Shown piece after piece: positions 36,287 through 44,699 of a stretch of 64,000 bases of DNA; position 1 is the stretch's first letter; every line of letters begins with the position of its first letter. The translations under genes were made by a program, and so were the position numbers. A model generated the notes under the pieces. That model was given only the letters and a program-made list of their open reading frames with translations, ran no database searches and was not told the origin of the DNA. This DNA is from Sphingobacteriales bacterium (GTDB lineage Bacteria > Bacteroidota > Bacteroidia > Chitinophagales > LD1): the NCBI GenBank assembly GCA_018262795.1, contig JADFDM010000003.1, positions 186,001 to 250,000 on the forward strand, given 5' to 3'.

Positions 36287-36760
36287 ATGAAAAGCGGAAT
36301 GATGAAAACGGTGCGTTATGCACTACTGCTGGCTGTTTGTTTAACTACTGCAACAAGTTTTGCGCAAGGCTCCCCTCAGCCGAAAGAGGGCGACAAGGGA
36401 AGTAAGATTGAGGCGCTGCGCATTGCCTTTATTTCTCAGCGATTGAACCTGACCCCTGACGAAGCGGAAAAGTTTTGGCCCGTGTTTAATGCTTACCGAG
36501 ATGAGTTGGGTCAACTGCGCAAGAATTTTAAAGTGGGGCAAGGCAACCCTCCACTTACGGCCGATCAGCAATTAGATTTTGAGCAGAAGAAGTTAGACCT
36601 GAAAAAGAAATTCAAAAGTCGTTTCGATGCCGTGCTGGGACCCGATAAGGTGAATATTCTTTACAACATTGAAGATGAGTTTCGGCAGAAACTAAAAGAG
36701 CTGCACGATCAAAGAGAACACAACAGAGGTCAAAATCCCCCTCCGGGCAGAAAGCCATAA
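36287..36760 (+). CDS. Secreted Spy/CpxP-like protein
   Basis: 157 residues with a signal peptide (ending TSFAQ). The mature part is helical: IAFISQRLNLTPDEAEKFWPVFNAY then LTADQQLDFEQKKLDLKKKF, which recalls the LTxxQ repeats of periplasmic Spy. The tail is proline-rich. Third gene of the sigma/anti-sigma unit, 37 bases downstream; it could be the sensor or the main output of the system. That role is inference. Confidence 0.8.
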   Translation: MKSGMMKTVRYALLLAVCLTTATSFAQGSPQPKEGDKGSKIEALRIAFISQRLNLTPDEAEKFWPVFNAYRDELGQLRKNFKVGQGNPPLTADQQLDFEQKKLDLKKKFKSRFDAVLGPDKVNILYNIEDEFRQKLKELHDQREHNRGQNPPPGRKP

Positions 36761-36807
36761 CCGAGAAAAATAGGTTGCTGATAAGTTGACCCTGTCGAAG
36801 AAAAAAT

Positions 36808-36847
36808 AAGAGGCTGTTTCAAAATTTGAAACAGCCTCTTTGCTTTT
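36808..36847. terminator. Strong bidirectional terminator
   Basis: AAGAGGCTGTTTCAAA (36808-36823) and TTTGAAACAGCCTCTT (36825-36840) form a perfect 16-bp stem with effectively no extra loop beyond the AT-rich centre, followed by a T-rich stretch. It separates the sigma operon from the convergent T9SS cargo gene. Confidence 0.88.
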
Positions 36848-36865
36848 GATGGAGTGAAAATGAAT

Positions 36866-39349
36866 TTATTGCTTCATAAAGAAATGTGAAGCTTGATTAG
36901 CGAGCGTAATGAAATATGCTCCATCTTTTAATTCACTGACGTTTACAGCGGGATTACTTTGTTGAATCACCCCGCGATCCATCAATCTTCCGGTTACATC
37001 AAAGATGCGATACTCTGTGCCGGCATATTTTTCAGACGAACTGATATATAGATACTCTGAAGTTGGATTAGGATACAATTTTAAAGTCGCATCGCTTACT
37101 TCAGCAATACCGGTGGAAGTGTTATTGTCAAACACTGCAAATGGGCTAAAGGAAGTGACTCCGCTGCGCTTTGCTGAAAACGTTCCCCCTCCGTGGGCAG
37201 TAGCCTGTGCCGAAGCCGTAGCATCCCAAGCCCCTGAAGTGTAGTGAGAAATATAAGCGTGCATATTGTCAAACGCATTCACTTCCATGCTGCTGTTCCA
37301 ATAAAATTCCAAATCGGCATTTACATTGGAGCTAATGTCTGTTTCTACATTCCAACTGGTGTTTACTGCACTTTGCGTAGCAGAGATAAGCGCACCGGTG
37401 GTGCCATTGGCATGTACGCCTGCCATCACATTTGCCATAAAGCTGCCGGATACGGTAGAGTTATTGGTCACTACTACCGGAGCATAATTAGCAGAGGTAC
37501 CCACTGCAAAGTTAGCGGTAGCACCATTGCCGGCCATTTGAATCACAAGGGATCCACTGCCCTGCGCTACTACATAGCTTGTTGAAGAGCCTCCTGATAT
37601 ATTGCCACTACTGGTAATAGTAAGGGATTGATTGCCCAGCACCACGTTGCCCGAAGTGAGTGCAAGAGTTCCGCCCACATTCACATCAGAGGCTAAGGAT
37701 ACAGAGCCGCCACTGGCGATATTGATCGTTAAATCACCAATGGTATTTGCGGAGGCAGAAAGTTCGAGATTCCCTACGTTTCCTGTACCGCCAATGGTAA
37801 TGTTAGAAGTAGCGCTACCGCCAATAGAGCCGCTACCGCTGGCATCAATGGTTCCGTTGAGAGCAAGATTGTTACCATTGAGCATTAGAGAACCATCTTG
37901 CAAGTTGAGCATTCCTGATATCGTAAGGTCAGAACCTGCTGTTACTGTGCCACTGCTACCAATATTGATCGTGAGGTCGTGTATCGTTTGTGCTCCGGCC
38001 GAAAGTACAATAATGCCGATGCTGCCCGATCCATTGACGGTAATATCAGAACTAACATCTCCACTAATTGAACCACTGCCGCTAATAGCCACCGTACCAT
38101 TGAGGGTCAAGTTGTTGCCGCTGAGTGCCAGCGTTCCGTTATTGATCGTGAGGGTGCCATTCACCGTTAGTTCTGAACCGAGCGACACAGAACCGCCCGA
38201 AGAAATATTAATGGTTAAGTTCCCAACATTGCCGCTACCGCTCAACACTAAACCTCCTAAATTTCCTGAACCTGAAATAGAAATATTAGAGGTGGTACTG
38301 GTGCTCAACATACCGCTGCCGCTAAAACTCAAAGTGCCATTTGTTGAAAGAAGCTGACTTCCCACATTCACGCTGCCGTTTGCAACAGCTAAGTTGCCGG
38401 CAATATCTAAGTCAGAACTTAAATCAACCGATCCGCTACCACTAATATTAACTGACAGATTGCCAATAGTTGCAGAGCCGGTGGCGAAACTGAGGTTGCC
38501 TACGTATCCGCTTCCGTTGACGGTAAGGTTGCTCGAAGCATTGCCGCTGATGTTGGCATTGGCAGCCGTACTTACAGAGCCATTAATGGTTAGGGTGTGA
38601 CCGTTCAGCGCTAAAGTTCCTTGCAGTAATTGCAAAGTACCCGATACTGTCAAATCTCCCATGAGGCTGATTTGCGCAGAGCTGTTACTGAGGTTTACTG
38701 TCACATTATTCAGCCCGGTAAGGCTGGCTTCTAAACCAATAGTGGAGGCCGTGCCGGAATACGCGAGGTTGTATGTCCCCACTATGTTTACACTACCGCC
38801 ATTGAGCAACAGGCTGCCACCATCTATATTTATAGTAACATTATTTGCTAAGTTGATAAGTGCCCCTGAATTTAGTTGTATGACTCCAGTGTTCAGTGTA
38901 ACCGAGTTATTCACGGTAACATTGGAAGCTAATGCCAGAAGTATTTGATTGTTTACGAAACTATTTACTGTAATAGAACCCGAAGAGGTGAGTTGTCCGG
39001 TGGCTCCTACCGTCAAGGTATCTACTGAAATAGAGCCGGTTTGAGAAACATTTCCATTCGTAATGGTCAAGTTAGAACTACCGCTTAAACCCCCTGTAAC
39101 AGTGAGTGTGGCGAGTGAGTTATTCACCGTAACATTACTATTCATATTCACCGTGATGCCGAGTGGAATCACAATATTATCGGCAGCGGTAATATCCACT
39201 GCCGGTGCCGTTCCGCCCCAAGTGGCCGAGCTGGTCCAATCACCATTTGCTACTGCGGTAAAAGTAGCTGCTGTGGCTGTTTGTCCTGATACGGCTATAA
39301 AAAGAACTGTGAGTAATACCGCTTTCGTTAAAGTGTTAATCGTTTTCAT
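36866..39349 (-). CDS. Large repetitive T9SS cargo protein
   Basis: 827 residues from the ATG at 39349; a GTG 45 bases upstream would precede the signal peptide and is not favoured. After the signal peptide (ending TATA), the typical NGDWTSSATWGG opening leads into about 550 residues of Gly/Ser/Asn/Thr-rich repeats. The period is about 80 residues, with short motifs such as L-INNGTLALSGNNLTLNG and SSDITVNGSGS-G, as in beta-helical adhesins. The last about 75 residues are a type A sorting domain (LKLYPNPTSEYLYI, ending in a short Lys-Gln tail). It would be displayed on or released from the cell surface. Confidence 0.9.
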   Translation of the reverse strand: MKTINTLTKAVLLTVLFIAVSGQTATAATFTAVANGDWTSSATWGGTAPAVDITAADNIVIPLGITVNMNSNVTVNNSLATLTVTGGLSGSSNLTITNGNVSQTGSISVDTLTVGATGQLTSSGSITVNSFVNNQILLALASNVTVNNSVTLNTGVIQLNSGALINLANNVTINIDGGSLLLNGGSVNIVGTYNLAYSGTASTIGLEASLTGLNNVTVNLSNSSAQISLMGDLTVSGTLQLLQGTLALNGHTLTINGSVSTAANANISGNASSNLTVNGSGYVGNLSFATGSATIGNLSVNISGSGSVDLSSDLDIAGNLAVANGSVNVGSQLLSTNGTLSFSGSGMLSTSTTSNISISGSGNLGGLVLSGSGNVGNLTINISSGGSVSLGSELTVNGTLTINNGTLALSGNNLTLNGTVAISGSGSISGDVSSDITVNGSGSIGIIVLSAGAQTIHDLTINIGSSGTVTAGSDLTISGMLNLQDGSLMLNGNNLALNGTIDASGSGSIGGSATSNITIGGTGNVGNLELSASANTIGDLTINIASGGSVSLASDVNVGGTLALTSGNVVLGNQSLTITSSGNISGGSSTSYVVAQGSGSLVIQMAGNGATANFAVGTSANYAPVVVTNNSTVSGSFMANVMAGVHANGTTGALISATQSAVNTSWNVETDISSNVNADLEFYWNSSMEVNAFDNMHAYISHYTSGAWDATASAQATAHGGGTFSAKRSGVTSFSPFAVFDNNTSTGIAEVSDATLKLYPNPTSEYLYISSSEKYAGTEYRIFDVTGRLMDRGVIQQSNPAVNVSELKDGAYFITLANQASHFFMKQ

Positions 39350-40054
39350 ACTGCTTGTTTTTAGTGTTAATAATGATTTAGGGTCAGTGTACACCGAGCG
39401 CGTATGTCTGCTAACAATTTGTAAGACGCTAAGGGGGATGAAGAGGATATTCGTTCATCATACGATTGATTTAAGTTAAACCATGTCTGCCAAGTCTGTT
39501 TTTGAACTTCTAACCGCTGAGTCACGAAGTTTTTTTCTTAGCTGGCAATGAACCAATTGGTTGCTTTTGCTTCGGCTAATTTAGTAAATAACTTTCAAAA
39601 AGCGCAATAGGTTTTAGCATTATATCTTTTTAAGAAAACAGTGATTTGTGTTTTTTATCGGAGGAAGGGGAAGCTCCCTATACACTCATTTCGACAAAAA
39701 CTCTCCTTTCTTCTAACACCCGCAACGCGAGTTCGCGGGAAGACACCAGAATTAAAACTTGCGGTACTTTATTGTAGGAGAGTTTTCATTGACGAAGGCA
39801 GGGAATCAAATGCTTTATCAGTTTCCGTTTGCGCGATGCTCCCTATATCACGTCCCGACCTGATAACAAGGAACGCTCTTTTCTGAATGATGGTTGCCTC
39901 GATATCACCTAAATCGTTGCGAGCATTTCGGAGGAGGGGGGAAGAAAGTTCAGATTCAATTCGGCCATCCATCTTCAATCGAATATTTTATCCATTCAAC
40001 TTGCATTCTCCTACAGGCGTGTTATATTTTCAAATTGCGGAGAGCAGTTAAATT
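39350..40054. other. Gene-poor stretch with interspersed repeats
   Basis: About 700 bases upstream of the T9SS gene without a convincing gene. The open frames here (for example the minus frame around 39769-39978) are peptide-like readings of repeat DNA. A 33-bp element at 39674-39706 recurs at 43278-43310, and a dyad pairs AAAACTCTCC (39697) with GGAGAGTTTT (39777). Confidence 0.5.
39674..39706. repeat. 33-bp interspersed repeat, copy 1
   Basis: Matches 43278-43310 at 31 of 33 positions (shared core TACACTCATTTCGA). Its right end AAAACTCTCC is complementary to GGAGAGTTTT at 39777-39786, so it could be one arm of an about 110-bp palindromic element. Confidence 0.6.
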
Positions 40055-40081
40055 CACTTTTGCAAAATTTCAAATCGCATA

Positions 40082-40231
40082 ATGAATCTAGATAAGTTTG
40101 ATAACAATTCTTATAAACGATTTTGTTCTCCTGCTCAAATTGAAAAAGCAGTAAATCTGAGAAAAGAAGGAATCCCACTTCAAATAATACAAGAGTCTGA
40201 CCTTTATGATGCCATCGAGGAATTAAAATAA
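40082..40231 (+). CDS. Small protein of 49 residues, unknown function
   Basis: ATG at 40082 and TAA at 40229-40231. The product is polar and probably helical: FCSPAQIEKAVNLRKEGIP then ESDLYDAIEELK at the C-terminus, with no signal peptide. CACTTTTG at 40055-40062 is a candidate -7 box 19 bases upstream. The 3' two thirds are present again at 40450-40544 as a fragment without its own start. I do not recognise the family; helix-rich C-terminal sequence and an acidic end could suit a small regulator or antitoxin, but that is a guess. Confidence 0.5.
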   Translation: MNLDKFDNNSYKRFCSPAQIEKAVNLRKEGIPLQIIQESDLYDAIEELK

Positions 40232-40386
40232 TTTTGCCTCGGAACGCGAACAACTAACAGCCGATTCCATCCTTACGGGACTGGACACTATTTTTATTTT
40301 TTACTTACCCATATTCAACCCCTACAGGGTTGCCTGTTTATAGAATAGCGCATTGCTATAAACATTCGACTCCATCGGAGTCGCAC
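40137..40386. repeat. 250-bp direct repeat, copy 1
   Basis: Covers the last 32 codons of the small gene and a downstream compound palindrome. It is identical to 40450-40699 apart from two substitutions that I can see (C/T at 40287 and at 40364), at a constant offset of 313 bases. Confidence 0.85.
40316..40383. repeat. Compound palindrome (three stacked hairpins)
   Basis: In order: CAACCC-ctaca-GGGTTG (40316-40332), GTTTATAG with CTATAAAC around a 12-nt loop (40336-40363), and CGACTCC-atc-GGAGTCG (40367-40383). The same three-part design recurs at 40629-40696 and, inverted and diverged, at 62416-62482. It is a typical intergenic palindromic element with no coding capacity. Confidence 0.75.
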
Positions 40387-40449
40387 TTAATTATTTGGTT
40401 GTGTGTGATGAAAAGAATAGCTGTTGGGCTTTTAGCTGCTATGGCAGAA

Positions 40450-40544
40450 AAATTGAAAAAGCAGTAAATCTGAGAAAAGAAGGAATCCCACTTCAAATAA
40501 TACAAGAGTCTGACCTTTATGATGCCATCGAGGAATTAAAATAA
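40450..40544 (+). pseudogene. Truncated copy of the 49-residue gene
   Basis: Contains the last 31-32 codons of the gene at 40082 in the same frame (stop at 40542-40544), but the 5' part is replaced by unrelated sequence. The nearby ATG at 40441 is in another frame and ends after eight codons. Confidence 0.7.
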
Positions 40545-40628
40545 TTTTGCCTCGGAACGCGAACAACTAACAGCCGATTCCATCCTTACGGGACTGGATA
40601 CTATTTTTATTTTTTACTTACCCATATT

Positions 40629-40696
40629 CAACCCCTACAGGGTTGCCTGTTTATAGAATAGCGCATTGCTATAAATATTCGACTCCATCGGAGTCG
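40629..40696. repeat. Compound palindrome, second copy
   Basis: Same three hairpins as at 40316-40383, carried by the direct duplication, with one change in the right arm of the central stem (CTATAAAT). Confidence 0.75.
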
Positions 40697-40779
40697 CACA
40701 CTTGGGTCTTTCGCCTCTGGTGGGCGGGTCTTGTTTGATTCTCCTTTTCATAGAATTAGTTTGGTTTAGAAGTAAAACG

Positions 40780-40968
40780 GCTCACTTATTTACTGAACCG
40801 ATTCAGTTTAAAGGTGAACTCACTAAGTTTTTAGCTTACCGGACTAAGTAATTTACTTATGTTGGTAAGTAAATAGCTTAGATAACTCAGTAACTTACTG
40901 AGCGTAGTAAGTGAATTGCTTATACATGTAAGTCTTTTACTTAGGTAATTCAGCTAAAAGCTTAGTTA
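40780..40968. repeat. Nine 21-bp units, each a near-palindrome
   Basis: Units start at 40780, 40801, 40822, 40843, 40864, 40885, 40906, 40927 and 40948, with no gaps. Each has the form NNTAAGT-N5-ACTTA-N4 or a variant. In several the two half-sites change together: unit 40885 reads TCAGT-aactt-ACTGA. Half-sites therefore repeat every 10.5 bases on average, one helical turn. Both strands have stops in all frames, so it is not coding. A tenth, degraded unit may follow to about 40989. Confidence 0.8.
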
Positions 40969-40989
40969 TTTTACTTAAAAGGTGAATTT

Positions 40990-41175
40990 TTTTAAAGCCC
41001 AACTGCTTTCAAAGCCCTCTCAAAGGAGCTACCTTGCAACTCAGCTTCATTGGTAAAGGGCTTGCCGGCACACAATAAGCGGGGCTGTAAATCTGAAATA
41101 ACAAACACTTTTACGCAGCCAAACTCCCGCTCTACTTTTCTGATTTTTTCTCCCGCTCTCTCTTATTTTCACTCT
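40990..41175. other. Leader of the oxidoreductase gene
   Basis: The rest of the gap up to the oxidoreductase ATG. An in-frame ATG at 41050 would add 42 non-conserved residues and is not used. No good promoter box was found. Confidence 0.4.
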
Positions 41176-42345
41176 ATGCTTTTCACCCCCATAAAAATAG
41201 GTCCGGTTCAGTTGCGCAACCGATCCATTCGCGCGGCTGCTTTTGAGGGCATGAGTGCGAATCACAACGTTTCGCAAAGTTTGATTGACTATCATCAATC
41301 GGTGGCAAAAGGAGGAATAGGTATGACTACCGTGGCCTATGCTTCTGTTTTAAAAAGCGGTCTTTCTTTTCCTCATCAGCTTTGGCTTCGCGAAGAGATA
41401 ATTCCACCACTGAAAAAGCTAACTGATGCGGTTCATCGGGAGAATGCCGCAGCAAGTATTCAAATAGGGCATTGCGGAAATATGGCTAAGCATGAAGTGA
41501 TAGGTGGAAGACCGATTGCTGCTACCACGCATTTCAATTTTTATGCGCCTTCGTTTCCGCGCAAAATGAACAAGAAGGATATAGCAAATACCGCAAAAGC
41601 ATTTGGCAAAGCAGTAGTGCTTGCCCGCGAAAGCGGTTTCGATGCGGTGGAAGTTCACGCGGGCCATGGTTATCTTATCAGTCAGTTTCTTTCGCCATCT
41701 ACCAATCATCGCAGCGATGAGTTTGGCGGCTCGCTTCAAAACCGGATGCGGTTTATGCAACTGGTGCTGAACGAAGTAATGAAAGCGGCAGCCGATAAAA
41801 CAGCGGTGCTGGTAAAAATGAATATGCGCGATGGATTTAAAGGAGGTATGGAAATGGACGAGTCGCTGGAGGTGGCAAAAGAGCTGGAAAAAATTGGCGC
41901 ACATGCGCTGGTTTTAAGCGGTGGTTTTGTGAGCCGTGCACCCATGTATGTGATGCGTGGCTCCATGCCCATTCATACGCTGGCAGCGCACATGGATAAG
42001 AAGCTAATGAGCGTGTTCGTAAATCTTTTCGGCAAGTGGTTGGTGCCCAACGTTCCATTTACCGAGAATTATTTTCTGAACGATGCAAAAGTTTTTAGAC
42101 AAGAATTAAAAATGCCTTTAGTTTATGTAGGTGGGATTCTTTCAAAAGAAAATATAGATGAAGTGTTGAACGAAGGGTTCGATGCCGTAGCCATTGCGCG
42201 GGCTTTAATTCGCAATCCCGATTTTATGCAGCAGCTACTTGAAGAAAAGCTAAAACATTCCGCCTGCGATACCTGCAACCATTGTATTGCAGTGATGTAT
42301 AACGGACCTTTTAAGTGCATTCAAACAGAAAATGCCATTCAATGA
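41176..42345 (+). CDS. Old Yellow Enzyme-type NADH:flavin oxidoreductase
   Basis: 389 residues from the ATG at 41176 (MLFTPIKIGPVQLRNR, the conserved family start). The FMN TIM-barrel has VEVHAGHGYLISQFLSP and NHRSDEFGGSLQNRMRF. A C-terminal CDTCNHC plus a later Cys (PFKC) matches the [4Fe-4S] ligands of the dienoyl-CoA-reductase branch. The FAD/NAD domain of that branch is absent, so electrons must come from elsewhere. The substrate is unknown. Its TGA overlaps the ATG of the SDR gene. Confidence 0.9.
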   Translation: MLFTPIKIGPVQLRNRSIRAAAFEGMSANHNVSQSLIDYHQSVAKGGIGMTTVAYASVLKSGLSFPHQLWLREEIIPPLKKLTDAVHRENAAASIQIGHCGNMAKHEVIGGRPIAATTHFNFYAPSFPRKMNKKDIANTAKAFGKAVVLARESGFDAVEVHAGHGYLISQFLSPSTNHRSDEFGGSLQNRMRFMQLVLNEVMKAAADKTAVLVKMNMRDGFKGGMEMDESLEVAKELEKIGAHALVLSGGFVSRAPMYVMRGSMPIHTLAAHMDKKLMSVFVNLFGKWLVPNVPFTENYFLNDAKVFRQELKMPLVYVGGILSKENIDEVLNEGFDAVAIARALIRNPDFMQQLLEEKLKHSACDTCNHCIAVMYNGPFKCIQTENAIQ

Positions 42346-43160
42346 CGCTGGGTGTAGAGAAAACAAAAATTGCTTTAGTCACCGGTGGTTCCTCCGGCAT
42401 TGGCTTTGCTATTGCCTGCGAATTAGCTGCCCAAAAGAATTCAATTCTGCTCGTTAGCAATCAAGCCGCGCAATTGCAACAATGCAAAACAGAAATTGAA
42501 AACCGATATGCTGTTCAATGCTTCATTCTAAATATTGACCTCACGCTTTCTTCTTCCGCGCAGCAAATTTTCGATTACTGTACAGCCAATAATCTTGAAA
42601 CAGAAATTTTGGTGAACAATGCAGGCATGTTAGTTTTTTCAGAAACGGCTGCTGCCGCTATCGAAAAAGTAAATGCCATTCTTCAACTGCATATTTATAC
42701 GCCCACCATGTTGTGTTGTTTGTTTGGTGCCGAAATGAAAAGTAAAAAGCGCGGTCATATTTTAAACGTGTCGTCCATTTCATCGGTAATGCCTTATCCG
42801 GGTATTTCACTTTATGGTCCTACAAAAACGTATCTGCGTTATTTCACCCGCGCACTCCGAAGCGAAATGAAAGAGTACCAAGTGAACGTTACCTGCTTGC
42901 TTCCCGGAGCCACCGCCACCGCGCTTTACGACCCTAAGCGGATAAATATTTCACTCGCCAAAAAACTGGGTGTTATGCACCCTTCCGAGTTTGTAGCCTC
43001 CAAAGCGGTGAAGGCATTGCACCATCGGAAAGCAGAATGTATTCCGGGGTTGGCAAATAAAATTACCATGTGGTTAATGCCACTCCTTCCATCCTTTATT
43101 ATTGAATTGATTAACCGCAAAACCAATTTGCTCGATAAGGGGAATCAATCGCTGGCTTAA
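42342..43160 (+). CDS. Short-chain dehydrogenase/reductase
   Basis: 272 residues from the ATG at 42342, which overlaps the previous stop (ATGA). The Rossmann motif TGGSSGIGFAIA, the NNAG at about residue 88-91, and the catalytic Ser and YxxxK (SLYGPTKTY) are intact. The C-terminus has a hydrophobic stretch (MWLMPLLPSFIIELI) that may associate with membrane. NAD(P)-dependent; the substrate is probably related to that of the coupled oxidoreductase, but neither is known. Confidence 0.9.
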   Translation: MTLGVEKTKIALVTGGSSGIGFAIACELAAQKNSILLVSNQAAQLQQCKTEIENRYAVQCFILNIDLTLSSSAQQIFDYCTANNLETEILVNNAGMLVFSETAAAAIEKVNAILQLHIYTPTMLCCLFGAEMKSKKRGHILNVSSISSVMPYPGISLYGPTKTYLRYFTRALRSEMKEYQVNVTCLLPGATATALYDPKRINISLAKKLGVMHPSEFVASKAVKALHHRKAECIPGLANKITMWLMPLLPSFIIELINRKTNLLDKGNQSLA

Positions 43161-43277
43161 GCAGGAACATTTATGTACCTCATTTTTATTTAGTGGGTAA
43201 TAAATAGAACTTCCGGTTGATGGTGGAGGCCCCTAAGAATATAGAATCGGAACCACAAATAACCCCCCTTAGAAAAA

Positions 43278-43310
43278 CTCCTTATACACTCATTTCGATA
43301 AAAACTCTCC
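43278..43310. repeat. 33-bp interspersed repeat, copy 2
   Basis: Second copy of the element at 39674-39706 (31 of 33 identical), here followed by a small hairpin TTCAA-ctctcta-TTGAA at 43313-43329. Confidence 0.6.
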
Positions 43311-43370
43311 CCTTCAACTCTCTATTGAAGCGAATCTGCTTTTCGGCTCACGCGACAACTTGGGAAAAAC

Positions 43371-43378
43371 TATTTTCG
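43371..43378 (+). promoter_or_regulatory. Candidate -7 box (TATTTTCG) for glyA
   Basis: TATTTTCG, 7 of 8 to TAnnTTTG, ends 18 bases before the glyA ATG. No convincing TTTG is placed 19 bases upstream. Confidence 0.4.
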
Positions 43379-43396
43379 CCATAAAAAATAACGAAC

Positions 43397-44662
43397 ATGA
43401 ACGATTCTTTGGTCTTTGATTTAATTGATAAAGAACTTCACCGCCAGCGGGAAGGGATAGAACTGATTGCCTCCGAAAATTTTACTTCAAAGGAAGTGAT
43501 GCAGGCGATGGGTAGTTGCCTTACGAATAAATATGCCGAAGGCTTACCGGGCAAAAGATATTATGGCGGCTGCCAATTTGTGGATGAAATAGAAACGCTG
43601 GCCATTGAACGACTCAAGAAATTATTCGGTGCGGTTTGGGCGAATGTGCAGCCCCATTCAGGAGCGCAGGCAAATGCAGCAGTGATGTTGGCTTGCGTAA
43701 AACCGGGTGACAAAATTTTGGGCTTTAATCTTTCGCATGGCGGCCACCTCACTCACGGTTCTCCGGTAAACTTTTCCGGTAAATTATATGTGCCTTCCTT
43801 TTATGGAGTAGAAAAAGAAACAGGCACCATTGACATGAACAAAGTGCGCGAAATGGCCCTGAAAGAAAAACCAAAACTGATTATCTGTGGGGCTTCTGCT
43901 TATTCGCGCGATTGGGATTACAAAACTTTCCGCGCCATTGCTGATGAGGTGGGCGCAGTATTGATGGCCGACATTGCACATCCCGCAGGATTGATCGCCA
44001 CCGGTTTGCTCAACAATCCACTCCCACACTGCCATGTAGTGACTTCCACCACACACAAAACGCTTCGAGGGCCTCGCGGAGGTATCATTATGATAGGGCA
44101 AGATTTTGAAAATCCATTTGGCGATACCACACTAAAAGGAGAACTGAAGTCAATGAGTGCTGTGTTAGATGGAGCTGTTTTTCCCGGAACACAAGGCGGC
44201 CCCTTAGAGCATGTGATTGCTGCCAAGGCGGTGGCGTTTGCTGAAGCGCTGAGCGATAATTTTAAGGACTATCAGCAGCAGGTAAAGAAAAATGCAGATG
44301 CCTTAGCCTTAGCCATGGTGAACAATGGCTACAAAATTATTTCGGGCGGCACTGACAATCATTTAATGCTGATTGACCTCCGCAGCAAAAATGTGAGCGG
44401 CAAACAGGCCGAAAACGCATTGGTAAAAGCAGACATTACTTGCAATAAAAACATGGTTCCCTTTGATGACAAGTCTCCATTTGTAACTTCGGGTATTCGC
44501 TTGGGAACTCCCGCAGTAACCACGCGCGGCATGAAAGAAAAAGACATGGCTCAAATTGCTACTTGGATCGAAAAGATTATCACCGCAGTAGAAAACGAAT
44601 CGGTGATTCATCAGGTGAAGCAAGAAGTAAATGAATACATGAAACAGTTTCCGCTGTATTAG
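43397..44662 (+). CDS. glyA: Serine hydroxymethyltransferase
   Basis: 421 residues, the usual bacterial length. It has [22 protein letters not shown] and the PLP-lysine motif [12 protein letters not shown]. It converts serine and tetrahydrofolate to glycine and methylene-tetrahydrofolate, the main one-carbon source. A TPR protein gene follows on the same strand. Confidence 0.98.
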   Translation: MNDSLVFDLIDKELHRQREGIELIASENFTSKEVMQAMGSCLTNKYAEGLPGKRYYGGCQFVDEIETLAIERLKKLFGAVWANVQPHSGAQANAAVMLACVKPGDKILGFNLSHGGHLTHGSPVNFSGKLYVPSFYGVEKETGTIDMNKVREMALKEKPKLIICGASAYSRDWDYKTFRAIADEVGAVLMADIAHPAGLIATGLLNNPLPHCHVVTSTTHKTLRGPRGGIIMIGQDFENPFGDTTLKGELKSMSAVLDGAVFPGTQGGPLEHVIAAKAVAFAEALSDNFKDYQQQVKKNADALALAMVNNGYKIISGGTDNHLMLIDLRSKNVSGKQAENALVKADITCNKNMVPFDDKSPFVTSGIRLGTPAVTTRGMKEKDMAQIATWIEKIITAVENESVIHQVKQEVNEYMKQFPLY

Positions 44663-44699
44663 TGCAGAGGAATACCCAAACCATTTACCCCGTTCCGCT

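Larger units (their letters stand above)
40450..40699. repeat. 250-bp direct repeat, copy 2
   Basis: Second copy of the 40137-40386 segment. The junction falls inside the small gene, so this copy carries only its 3' part. No transposase or target-site duplication is visible. Confidence 0.85.

Noticed and set aside
37632-38357. Plus-strand gene of about 240 codons opposite the T9SS cargo gene
   Set aside because: Proline/leucine-rich reading caused by the Gly/Ser/Asn repeats on the other strand; no start context or protein character.
39769-39978. Minus-strand 69-codon frame
   Set aside because: The peptide looks like the translation of an intergenic repeat and has no conserved start.
40137-40699. 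Insertion sequence at the 250-bp duplication
   Set aside because: No transposase, no clear terminal inverted repeats for the whole unit and no target-site duplication.
40780-40968. CRISPR array
   Set aside because: Units are 21 bases with no spacers between them, are degenerate, and no cas gene is near.
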